Positions 6,262-11,920 of a DNA stretch of 11,920 nucleotides are shown in pieces. A program made the position numbers and the translations under genes. The stretch is from an uncultured Oscillospiraceae bacterium. Its GTDB lineage: Bacteria; Bacillota_A; Clostridia; Oscillospirales; Oscillospiraceae. Within the stretch, counting starts at the first letter, position 1, and every line of letters begins with the position of its first letter. The notes below the pieces were generated by a model, which saw nothing but the letters and a program-made list of their open reading frames with translations, did not search any database and was not told the DNA's origin. The DNA lies in assembly GCA_910579155.1 (NCBI GenBank), contig CAJTTS010000091.1:1-11920 (forward strand). Direction: 5' to 3'.

Positions 6262-7227
6262 ATGGAACCCAATAGCCGAATGAGCGAAATCACCGGCAAT
6301 CTCAAAAAGGATGTGAAAGACCTCCTATCAGAGAGCGCCAACATCGTGACCGGATTCTTTAAGCGCGGGCTTTGCACCGTGCGGGCTGTGGCCGACAAAT
6401 GGAAAACCTTTGCACAGAGCATTTCCAGCGCGGCGGACGAACTGATGAAGCCGCCGTTTGTCGAGGGGCCGGAGGCCCCGACTGCCAGTCTCCACCCTGC
6501 CGCCGAACCCGTTGTTACCGTTATGGAGAGCCGGGATCGGGATTTTCCCGTGGGAAAACAGATGACATTATCGGAAGCCAACGAATATGTACGCCAGATG
6601 GACGCCCGCCGCCATGAGGCAAAGGGCGCTCCCCATACGGTCAAAGTCAAAGTTGACTATATGTGGGGAGAACGCTGTGACCGCTACTGGCTCCCCCTGG
6701 AGATCGGATCGGGCCGGGGCGGGCTACTGCAGCAGATGGAGCAGCTCCTGGCCTACTACCGCGCCGACCCGAAGCGTATCATGCAGGAGCTTGATTTTCC
6801 CAAAGAAAACGGAAAATACCGGGAAGATTTTCGAGCGTTCTTTCTGCCGTTTGTGCAACAGAGCATTGACGATCTGCATAACAATCTGCTGCCCTATTTC
6901 CGCAACCACTGCAATATTACAGAAATGAAACGGACAGCGGAGGCCCTTATGCCAGCGTTGGGCGAAAACGGACAGGCACAGTATAAGCAGAAGCTGGAGA
7001 ACAAGGCCGCTGCGCTGCGGCAAAAGGTGAACAGCCTGGAGGTGAAGTTGTCCCCCAGGCAGGAGCAGCGCAGACCGGATGCGCCCCAGCGAGCCGCACA
7101 GGATAACCCCCCACAGGCACGCCCGCCGGTCAAAGTACGGCTGGAGCAGATCAAAGCGAGGCAGGGCGCACAGGCCAAGCAGCCGGACAGGGCGCGTCAT
7201 GCTCCCAGCCGTCCAAAGCAGAAATAA
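6262..7227 (+). CDS. LPD25-like domain protein
   Basis: A 321-residue protein with a clear AAGGAGG ribosome binding site before ATG 6262. Residues about 86-170 (ESRDRDFPVGKQMTLSEANEYVRQMDARR, then VKVKVDYMWGERCDRYWLPLEIGSGRGGLLQQMEQLLAYY) match my recollection of the LPD25 large-polyvalent-associated domain. The N-terminal 65 residues are helical (NLKKDVKDLLSESANIVTGFF). Residues about 215-265 form a likely coiled coil, and the last 55 residues are a basic, proline/glutamine-rich tail (PQARPPVKVRLEQIKARQG). No enzyme motif or membrane segment is visible. Two palindromes (copies 2 and 3) lie directly upstream, so it probably starts a new transcription or regulation unit. Function unknown. Confidence 0.75.
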   Translation: MEPNSRMSEITGNLKKDVKDLLSESANIVTGFFKRGLCTVRAVADKWKTFAQSISSAADELMKPPFVEGPEAPTASLHPAAEPVVTVMESRDRDFPVGKQMTLSEANEYVRQMDARRHEAKGAPHTVKVKVDYMWGERCDRYWLPLEIGSGRGGLLQQMEQLLAYYRADPKRIMQELDFPKENGKYREDFRAFFLPFVQQSIDDLHNNLLPYFRNHCNITEMKRTAEALMPALGENGQAQYKQKLENKAAALRQKVNSLEVKLSPRQEQRRPDAPQRAAQDNPPQARPPVKVRLEQIKARQGAQAKQPDRARHAPSRPKQK

Positions 7228-7267
7228 CAGGCCCCCAAACTTATGAGACATACTCATTCGCTATTGC

Positions 7268-7296
7268 TTGACAGCGCACCCTAATTCGGTTATTTT
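7268..7296 (+). promoter_or_regulatory. Sigma-70/SigA-type promoter
   Basis: TTGACA (7268-7273) is a perfect -35 box, followed after 17 bases by TATTTT (7291-7296) as a -10 box. It lies in an AT-rich gap 39-67 bases upstream of the ATG at 7335. This is the most consensus-like promoter I found in the window. Confidence 0.6.
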
Positions 7297-7318
7297 ATAG
7301 TTTAGAGAAGTAACTATA
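7296..7318. promoter_or_regulatory. Inverted repeat overlapping the start of transcription (candidate operator)
   Basis: TATAGTT (7296-7302) and AACTATA (7312-7318) are perfect reverse complements separated by nine bases. They overlap the end of the -10 box and the expected +1 region, and end seven bases before the GGAGGG ribosome binding site (7325-7330). A dimeric repressor could bind here (inference). Confidence 0.45.
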
Positions 7319-7334
7319 GAAGCTGGAGGGCAAT

Positions 7335-7718
7335 ATGGATAATCAACTATTTTCCCACATCACCAGTGACTACTACACCCGTCACTATGAACTTGATCCC
7401 AAATTCACAAATGGCTTGCAAGTCACCGTTTATGCGGAGTGCTCCCCTAACACAACAGGTATGAACGGCCATTATTATGCCCTTGATTTATATTTTTCCG
7501 CAGATGAAATTCCTGTCCGCGATCATATTGTAGGAGTGTCTTTTGGCGAAGGGCAAATGGACAAGCACCGTATGGATGCGGCGATAGATGGCTGGGTAGA
7601 ACAGATTGTAGGTGAAGAAACTTTCCCCGTGTTCCTAAAAGACTACATTAGGAAAGAAAAAATGTGGGAAGATGCCCAAACCAACGAATATTTAAGCGGC
7701 ACAGATGATGCTGAATAA
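7335..7718 (+). CDS. Hypothetical protein, separately promoted AT-richer insert
   Basis: A 127-residue acidic protein with a good ribosome binding site (GGAGGG) before ATG 7335. I do not recognise the family. It is rich in aromatic and acidic residues (SDYYTRHYELDPKF, GHYYALDLYFSADEIPVRDHIVGVSFGEGQMDKHRMDAAIDGWV) and looks like one small globular alpha/beta domain without signal peptide or membrane segment. Its codon use is clearly AT-richer than the mobilisation genes around it. It has its own promoter and putative operator and sits alone between the LPD25-like gene and mobC, followed by a palindrome copy with a T-run. These signs suggest a separately regulated cargo gene acquired later than the backbone (inference). 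Confidence 0.75.
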   Translation: MDNQLFSHITSDYYTRHYELDPKFTNGLQVTVYAECSPNTTGMNGHYYALDLYFSADEIPVRDHIVGVSFGEGQMDKHRMDAAIDGWVEQIVGEETFPVFLKDYIRKEKMWEDAQTNEYLSGTDDAE

Positions 7719-7738
7719 AGCTACCAAGTGAATACCGC

Positions 7739-7769
7739 AAAAATGCGTCTCACCGTGAGACGCATTTTT
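7739..7769 (+). repeat. Palindrome family copy 4, with T-run (possible terminator)
   Basis: Fifteen-base perfect arms (7739-7753 and 7755-7769) around a central C, core GCGTCTCACCGTGAGACGC, with A5 on the left and T6 on the right. It could act as a bidirectional intrinsic terminator. It follows the 7335 gene by 20 bases and precedes the mobC start by 22 bases, with the AAAGGAGG ribosome binding site between. Confidence 0.9.
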
Positions 7770-7791
7770 TGTTGCCCGAAAGGAGGATGCC

Positions 7792-8100
7792 ATGCGGAAA
7801 CGTGAAAAATTTATCGGTTTGTGGCTGAGTGACGCAGAGTACCGGCACCTGCTGAAACAATGCGCCCTGTCCGGCCTCAACACCAGCTCCCTGCTCCGGC
7901 ACAGCATCATGGGCGTCAATATCCAGCCGCGCCCGCCCGATACCTACGCCGCCCTGCTGCGGGAGCTGTCAGCCATCGGCAATAATGTGAACCAAATCGC
8001 GTATTGGGCCAATGCCACCAAGGGCATCGGCAAAGCGGAGATTGCGGAAGCCGCCGCCCTTGTCCGGCAGGCGTGGCGCATGGTAAAGGAGACGCTGTAA
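7792..8100 (+). CDS. mobC: MobC-like relaxosome accessory protein
   Basis: A 102-residue protein with the MobC pattern: a basic N terminus (MRKREKFIGLWLSDAEYRHLLKQCALSGLNTSSLLRHSIMG) typical of the ribbon-helix-helix-like part, then LLRELSAIGNNVNQIAYWANATKGIGKAEIAEAAALVRQAWRMVK, where the GNNVNQIA segment is the MobC hallmark. MobC proteins bind near oriT and help the relaxase open the DNA strands. The ATG at 7792 has a strong AAAGGAGG at 7779-7786. The stop codon abuts the GTG start of the relaxase with no spacing, so the two are co-translated. Length is normal for the Firmicutes form. Confidence 0.88.
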   Translation: MRKREKFIGLWLSDAEYRHLLKQCALSGLNTSSLLRHSIMGVNIQPRPPDTYAALLRELSAIGNNVNQIAYWANATKGIGKAEIAEAAALVRQAWRMVKETL

Positions 8101-9477
8101 GTGGCCTACGATAAGATCATCACCCTGCACGGGCGCATGGATCACTGTATTGACTATGTGCTGAACGAGGAAAAGACCGGCCTCGCCGCTGCGCTGGCCT
8201 ATGCGGAGAACCCATCCAAGACACATCGGCTTGTGACAGGCATTAACTGCGACCCGGAAACGGCGCTGTCGGATATGCGTTCCACCAAGAAACGCTGGGA
8301 CAAAAAAGGCGGCGTCCTGGGCTACCATATCATCCATTCCTACGCCCCTGGTGAGGTAACGCCGGACGAGGCCCACGCCGCCGGAGTGGAATTTGCCCGC
8401 CGCCTGCTGGGGGATAAATACGAGGTTGTTGTGGCGACCCACGTTGACCGCGACCATCTGCACTGTCACATCGTTTTCAATTCCGTTTCCTTTGTGGATG
8501 GAAAGAAGTACCGTAGCGACTTCCAAAGCTATTTTGGAGATTTGCGGGGCACCTCCAACGAAGTGAGCCGGGAGCGCGGCCTGTCGGTGATTGAGCCAGC
8601 GGGCCACGGAAAGCATTATACAGAGTGGACGGCGGAAAAGCAAGGGCGAAAGATTGTGCAGGGCGGCGTAAGACAGGACATTGATGCAGCTATCGCGGAG
8701 AGCTTCACCTTTGACTCCTTCCTCGCCACCCTGCGGCGGCAGGGCTACACCATTAAATATGGCTCGAATGTGAAGCATACCACCGTCCAGCCCCCCGGCG
8801 GGAGCTATGTGTTCCGTCTTGACAACCTGGGCGCTGGCTACACCGAGGCCCACATCCGGGAACGGCTGGCGGCAGCGCGGAGAGGTGAACCCTATGAAAT
8901 GCCAGCGCCGCTGTCAACAGCACCCATACCGCCGGTACGTCCCATCCCGCAAGTGCGGAGACGCTATACCGTCCGATGGGGCACTGTCCCCCGCCAGCCG
9001 CGCCGGAAGCTGCGCGGTTTTCGTGCGCTCTATATGCGCTACCTATATATGCTCAACAGCTACCGAAAGCCCCGGCGCACTCCGCCGCCCGCCGCCGTCC
9101 GTAAGGAAGTGGCGAAGCTCCAACGGTATGAAAAGCAGTTTCGTTTTCTTCTGCAATACCGCATTGACACGGACAGCCAGCTTGCCATGCTGGGCGACGC
9201 CCTGCAAGGCCAGATCGACCTGCTGGTTGACTATCGCAGGGAGTTGTACGAGGCGCGGCGCGAGGGCCGGGACGTGGAGGCAGAGCTGGAAACCGTCAAT
9301 GGCAAGCTGCGCTCCACCCGCCGCGAGCTGACGATCTGCCGAAAAATTACGGAGGATATTCCGAAAATCAGGGATCGGGAGCAGCTCATGCGGCAGGAAG
9401 AACGGAGCAGCCATAAGGCCGTCCGGGATCGAACGGACGAGCAAGTAAGAAAGGAGAAGAAAGGCAAATGGATGTAA
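8101..9477 (+). CDS. MobA/VirD2-type (MOB-P) relaxase
   Basis: This 458-residue protein has the relaxase nuclease motifs in order. Motif I is around DHCIDYVLNEEKT with Tyr19 the likely nucleophile that attacks DNA at oriT. Motif II is around GYHIIHSYAPGEVTPDEAHAAG (about 74-95). The histidine motif is HVDRDHLHCHIVFN (114-127), with His121, His123 and Asn127 in the HxHxxxN arrangement for metal binding. SRERGLSVIEP follows near 155. Residues about 320-450 are charged and helical, likely a coiled coil for partner binding. It starts with GTG immediately after the mobC stop, and its end overlaps the next gene by ten bases. It cleaves one strand at oriT and pilots it to the recipient. The sequence resembles relaxases of Tn1549/pCF10-like Gram-positive systems. 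All key residues are present. Confidence 0.92.
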   Translation: MAYDKIITLHGRMDHCIDYVLNEEKTGLAAALAYAENPSKTHRLVTGINCDPETALSDMRSTKKRWDKKGGVLGYHIIHSYAPGEVTPDEAHAAGVEFARRLLGDKYEVVVATHVDRDHLHCHIVFNSVSFVDGKKYRSDFQSYFGDLRGTSNEVSRERGLSVIEPAGHGKHYTEWTAEKQGRKIVQGGVRQDIDAAIAESFTFDSFLATLRRQGYTIKYGSNVKHTTVQPPGGSYVFRLDNLGAGYTEAHIRERLAAARRGEPYEMPAPLSTAPIPPVRPIPQVRRRYTVRWGTVPRQPRRKLRGFRALYMRYLYMLNSYRKPRRTPPPAAVRKEVAKLQRYEKQFRFLLQYRIDTDSQLAMLGDALQGQIDLLVDYRRELYEARREGRDVEAELETVNGKLRSTRRELTICRKITEDIPKIRDREQLMRQEERSSHKAVRDRTDEQVRKEKKGKWM

Positions 9478-10049
9478 GTGCTGAAGCTGCCGATGTGGTA
9501 GTCCGAGAGAGCTTACAGGCAACCGAGGCGGCGGCGAAGCTGACCCTGGAGGGCATGAAAAATGTCGCCGCCCTGCTGCTGGCGATTGCCAAGCAGGACA
9601 TGAAAGTTGTGGGCCAGACCACGGCCAAGCGGCTGGCACGCGACCCCGCCCCCGCCGTCGTTATCCCCATCAAGGCCGAGGACAAGGCCAAATTCCAGAA
9701 GCTGGCCAAGGAGTTTGGAGTCCTCTATTTTTTCGCACAGAAAAAGGGGAACGACAACGGTATGCTCAATGTTGTTTCCAATGAGAACTACGCCGCCCTG
9801 CTTAACGCCATCATGCAGCAGTTGGGCTACCCCATCCCCCAAAAGGAACAGGAGGAGCCAAAAAAAGCGAAGTCCCGCGCTCCACAAAAGAAATCCTCGC
9901 CAGAGCGCGGGAATGGCTTGAAACCGTCTCAGACGACTGCGGCGGCTGTTGAGCAGGACTCCCCCACGAAAAAGAAGCTGGATCAGTTACAGCGGCTGGC
10001 GGCACAGTCCCGCCCTGGGCCGGAAAAGACGAAAGGAAAGGTAAGGTAA
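9468..10049 (+). CDS. PcfB family (DUF3801) relaxosome/transfer accessory protein
   Basis: A 193-residue protein whose first 125 residues fit the PcfB/DUF3801 pattern: an N-terminal helix (VVVRESLQATEAAAKLTLEGMKNVAALLLAIAKQ), a basic linker, then VIPIKAEDKAKFQKLAKEFGVLYFFAQKKGNDNGMLNVVSNENYAALLNAIMQQLGY. The C-terminal 70 residues are lysine- and proline-rich and probably disordered. In the pCF10 system PcfB assists the relaxase PcfG and contacts the coupling protein, so a similar role is likely here (established for that family, inferred for this copy). The ATG at 9468 overlaps the relaxase stop by ten bases and is preceded by AAGGAGAAGAAAGG within the relaxase gene, showing tight coupling. 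The next gene follows after four bases. Confidence 0.85.
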   Translation: MDVSAEAADVVVRESLQATEAAAKLTLEGMKNVAALLLAIAKQDMKVVGQTTAKRLARDPAPAVVIPIKAEDKAKFQKLAKEFGVLYFFAQKKGNDNGMLNVVSNENYAALLNAIMQQLGYPIPQKEQEEPKKAKSRAPQKKSSPERGNGLKPSQTTAAAVEQDSPTKKKLDQLQRLAAQSRPGPEKTKGKVR

Positions 10050-10053
10050 CAGT

Positions 10054-10947
10054 ATGCCGAGTTTAAGTGAAATCCTCAATTCCAAGGCTGAGAGCAAGCA
10101 GCAGCGCACCGAGAGCCGCAGGGCCGAGCGTGAGCAGTTGTCCCAAATGCGGGACGCCTCCCTTACGGCCATCACCACGACCCCGGAGTGCTACACGCAG
10201 TACTTGGTTTTGCAGGGGGACAACATCGGCCTGAGCGCCGGGAACATCGCCCTGGCCTTGTCCCAGATGGTGAACCCCACCAAGATCGGCACCACCGACT
10301 TCTGGCACAAACAGGGCCGGTATGTGATGGACGAGGAAATGAACAAGGGGGCCTCGGTTTTCGTCCCGCCCCGTGACCGGAACTTCCGGGGCTACCTCAT
10401 GGGCAGCTACTACGATGTGAGCCAGACCACCGGCAGACCGCTGAAAGAGAGTGTTCCGCTGGCCGAGGGCAGCGAGAGGATGAACACGGCCTTTGCCGCC
10501 CTGTTGGACGCCGCCCCCGTGGGCTTTGTTGAGAACACGAAGCTGGATGCGCCCGCCCGCTACAATGAGCGCAACTGCGTTTTGGAGATCAACACGGAGT
10601 ACAGCGCGGGGCAGGTGTTCGCCGCCCTCGCCACCGAGATCAGCTACGCCCGCATCCATGACCGGGGCATGAACCGGGACTATGACCGGGAGTCGTTTCA
10701 GTTGACGGCGGAGAGCATCGGATTTATGGTTTGCCGCCGTTTTGGGGTGGACTGTCCTGTGCCCGATACGGCGGGCGTGGAGAGGTTTTACGGTTACTAC
10801 ACGCCCGATGAGCGTGGCAAAGCCCTGGACATGATGCGGCAGACCGCCCGGAACATGGGCGACACCGTGGAGCGGAGCATCCAGCCCCGCCAGCAGGAGC
10901 ATACCGCCAGCCGGGGCAGCAATAACCGGCAATACGGCAGGCGGTAA
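10054..10947 (+). CDS. ArdC-like protein with a degenerate zincin site
   Basis: A 297-residue protein starting four bases after the PcfB-like stop. Seen by eye, it follows the ArdC order: LALSQMVNPTKIGTTDFWHKQGRYVMDEEMNKGASVFVPPRD (about 66-108) parallels the ssDNA-binding block of the 4191 protein, YYDVSQTTGRPL (119-130) parallels its VFDLSQTEGREL, and FQLTAESIGFMVCRRFGVDC (215-234) parallels EIEAESIAYVVCQHFGID. At the expected HExxH position the sequence is TEISY (194-198): both histidine ligands are lost while the glutamate remains. It cannot be a normal zinc protease, though the ssDNA-binding part may work. The N-terminal 30 residues are very basic and glutamine-rich. Its position inside the relaxase block suggests a role with transferred single strands (inference). 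Confidence 0.72.
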   Translation: MPSLSEILNSKAESKQQRTESRRAEREQLSQMRDASLTAITTTPECYTQYLVLQGDNIGLSAGNIALALSQMVNPTKIGTTDFWHKQGRYVMDEEMNKGASVFVPPRDRNFRGYLMGSYYDVSQTTGRPLKESVPLAEGSERMNTAFAALLDAAPVGFVENTKLDAPARYNERNCVLEINTEYSAGQVFAALATEISYARIHDRGMNRDYDRESFQLTAESIGFMVCRRFGVDCPVPDTAGVERFYGYYTPDERGKALDMMRQTARNMGDTVERSIQPRQQEHTASRGSNNRQYGRR

Positions 10948-10963
10948 TCAGGCGGCACGATCC

Positions 10964-11112
10964 GGGGTATGCCCCCAGCCCTGCGGATTTTACACCGTCG
11001 TTCTTTGTCCGTCAAGGCCAAGACAAGCCGCGCCGCCCGCCAGGGGCGGTCGGCGCGGGCCTTGACTGCCAAAGCCCGCCGGTGCTTTTTGTAGCCAAGG
11101 GGGGCATACCCC
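10964..11112 (+). other. Nested inverted repeats in a long gene gap (possible structured RNA)
   Basis: The gap 10948-11286 has no gene I can support. In it, GGGGTATGCCCCC (10964-10976) is the exact reverse complement of 11100-11112. Inside this, GTCAAGGCC (11011-11019) pairs with GGCCTTGAC (11058-11066), and within that CCGCGCCG (11028-11035) pairs with CGGCGCGG (11051-11058, sharing one base with the previous arm). The outermost stem ends exactly where an intrinsic terminator begins (11113). A weaker hairpin AAAGC/GCTTT with T5 lies at 11071-11090. The outer arms can also fold locally, since GGGG and CCCC face each other within each arm. RNA gene, leader or transfer-related DNA are all possible. 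Confidence 0.4.
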
Positions 11113-11136
11113 AAAAACCGGCTGAAGCCGGTTTTT
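11113..11136 (+). terminator. Intrinsic terminator, A-tract/T-tract hairpin
   Basis: AAAAACCGGCT (11113-11123) and AGCCGGTTTTT (11126-11136) are perfect reverse complements around GA. The T5 (with A5 on the other side) makes it a plausible bidirectional terminator. It lies 166 bases after the degenerate ArdC-like stop and likely ends the mobilisation transcript or the structured RNA. Confidence 0.7.
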
Positions 11137-11200
11137 GCTACTATGGGGAGACGGGCGCGTTCCCCTGAAAAGCACAGCGGCTGACGGTGGCAGGGATGGC

Positions 11201-11216
11201 GGGCGCGTTCGCGCCC
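11201..11216. repeat. Short GC hairpin GGGCGCG/CGCGCCC
   Basis: Seven-base perfect arms at 11201-11207 and 11210-11216 with TT between. It lies 10 bases before palindrome copy 5. It has no T-run and may only reflect high GC content. Confidence 0.3.
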
Positions 11217-11226
11217 CGGAACCGGC

Positions 11227-11257
11227 AAAAATGCGTTTCACGGTGAGACGCATTTTT
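11227..11257 (+). repeat. Palindrome family copy 5 (inverted centre, T-run)
   Basis: Fifteen-base arms (11227-11241 and 11243-11257) around a central G, core GCGTTTCACGGTGAGACGC. It has one G-T (G-U in RNA) pair; the central base is G rather than C, so this copy reads as the family in the opposite orientation. It has A5 on the left and T6 on the right like copy 4, and lies just upstream of the ribosome binding site of the methyltransferase gene. Confidence 0.88.
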
Positions 11258-11286
11258 TATCACCAAGAAAGGAGGAGCCAAGCAAT

Positions 11287-11901
11287 ATCAATGTAGCCTA
11301 CAATATGGACTGCACCGGCGTTTTGTGGGAGCTGCCGGAAAATGCCTTTGACCTGGCTGTTGTCGATCCACCATACGGCCTCAATATCCGGGGCGATATG
11401 GGGCGGCGCAAGGGCAGGCCCCGCAAATACAAGCAGGTATTTTGGGACGCTAAACCGCCTCCCCCGGAGTATTTCCGGGAGCTGCGGCGCGTGTCCAGGC
11501 ATCAGGTAATTTGGGGGGCCAACCACTTCATCAGTATGCTCCCCGCCGCAGACAGCCACTGCTGGCTGTGCTGGGACAAGAAGTATTCCCCGGAAGTCTC
11601 CTTTGCGTCCTTTGAACTGGCCTGGACGAATTTCGACCTGCCCTGCAAGCGGATCGCGCTGTCATCATTTCAACCGGGCCGCATCCACCCCACGCAGAAG
11701 CCCATCGGCCTCTATGCCTGGATATATGCCCTTTTCGCTAAACCGGGCGACAAAATTCTGGATACCCATTTAGGCAGCGGGAGCAGCCGGATCGCCGCCT
11801 ATGACGCTGGACTGGACTTCACCGGCTATGAGATAGACGGCGACTATTTTGAAGCGCAGGAAAAACGCTTTGCCGCCTATGTACGAGAACACCCACATTA
11901 A
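11287..11901 (+). CDS. Orphan N4/N6 DNA methyltransferase (beta-class order), no conventional start
   Basis: The product has the catalytic motif IV as DLAVVDPPYGLN near the N terminus and the SAM-binding motif I near the C terminus (PGDKILDTHLGSGSSRIAAYDAGLDFTGYEID), preceded by HPTQKPIGLYAWIY. The order IV then I defines beta-class amino-methyltransferases (N6-adenine or N4-cytosine). At about 204 residues it is compact. The first in-frame ATG (11305) is 29 bases after the strong ribosome binding site AAAGGAGG (11268-11275) and would remove the NINVAY strand, so initiation more likely occurs upstream. No ATG, GTG or TTG is available in frame there; ATC at 11287 is the best-placed codon. The out-of-frame ATG at 11291 is immediately followed by TAG. 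No restriction enzyme lies beside it, so it may protect element DNA in new hosts (inference). Confidence 0.82.
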   Translation: MNVAYNMDCTGVLWELPENAFDLAVVDPPYGLNIRGDMGRRKGRPRKYKQVFWDAKPPPPEYFRELRRVSRHQVIWGANHFISMLPAADSHCWLCWDKKYSPEVSFASFELAWTNFDLPCKRIALSSFQPGRIHPTQKPIGLYAWIYALFAKPGDKILDTHLGSGSSRIAAYDAGLDFTGYEIDGDYFEAQEKRFAAYVREHPH

Positions 11902-11905
11902 GAAA

Positions 11906-11912
11906 CAGGAGG
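11906..11912 (+). promoter_or_regulatory. Ribosome binding site of a gene beyond the window
   Basis: CAGGAGG lies five bases after the methyltransferase stop and eight bases before the right edge, without a start codon inside the window. A co-transcribed gene, possibly the coupling protein or another transfer gene, probably starts just outside. Confidence 0.55.
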
Positions 11913-11920
11913 TTTTTCCA

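Noticed and set aside
7969..8853. A 294-codon open frame on the minus strand
   Set aside because: It overlaps mobC and the relaxase, whose catalytic motifs are clear on the plus strand.
10063..10932. A 289-codon open frame on the minus strand
   Set aside because: It is antisense to the degenerate ArdC-like gene, has no ribosome binding site context or known motif, and reflects GC-rich codon use.
2871..11257. CRISPR array built from the repeated palindromes
   Set aside because: The copies are spaced irregularly by 20 bases to several kilobases and separated by genes, with no regular spacers and no cas genes.

Overview
This window looks like an internal part of a conjugative or mobilisable element (ICE or plasmid) from a GC-rich gut-type Firmicute, probably a Clostridia lineage such as Oscillospiraceae or Lachnospiraceae. 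That host assignment is inferred from protein style, strong AGGAGG-type ribosome binding sites, GC-rich codon use and gene content; no rRNA, tRNA or chromosomal housekeeping gene fixes it. Every gene I support is on the + strand and most are tightly packed. The layout resembles the Tn1549-like family of clostridial conjugative transposons.

Layout. Positions 1-1835 hold the 3' part of a large ParB-family gene whose visible part begins with nine tandem 13-residue repeats, followed by a terminator. Positions 1922-2854 encode a PAPS-reductase/PP-loop family protein that lacks a normal start codon. Positions 2935-6047 hold a compact operon of accessory genes: DUF3560, DUF3846, an ArdC-like antirestriction/zincin protein, a small LPD28-like protein and an unrecognised protein. 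Positions 6048-6261 are a non-coding stretch packed with hairpins. An LPD25-like gene (6262-7227) and a more AT-rich gene with its own promoter (7335-7718) follow. Positions 7792-10947 are the mobilisation block: MobC, a MobA/VirD2-type relaxase, a PcfB/DUF3801 protein and a second ArdC-like protein whose HExxH site is destroyed. A 339-base structured intergenic region precedes an orphan N4/N6 DNA methyltransferase (11287-11901), which also lacks a normal start. A ribosome binding site at the very end points to another gene beyond the window.

How it works together. MobC, the relaxase and PcfB would form the relaxosome and deliver it to a type IV secretion system (not in the window). The ParB-like protein would serve maintenance and/or global regulation. 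ArdC-like proteins, the methyltransferase and perhaps the PP-loop enzyme could protect the incoming DNA in the recipient.

The most striking unexplained signal is a five-copy family of near-perfect 27-31 bp palindromes (core GCGTCTCACCGTGAGACGC). All copies are intergenic and lie just upstream of the ribosome binding site of a new gene group. One copy carries a paired compensatory change. The core resembles a parS site with one extra central base, and a ParB-family protein is encoded on the same DNA. They may be ParB/KorB-type operators, transcription attenuators, or both.
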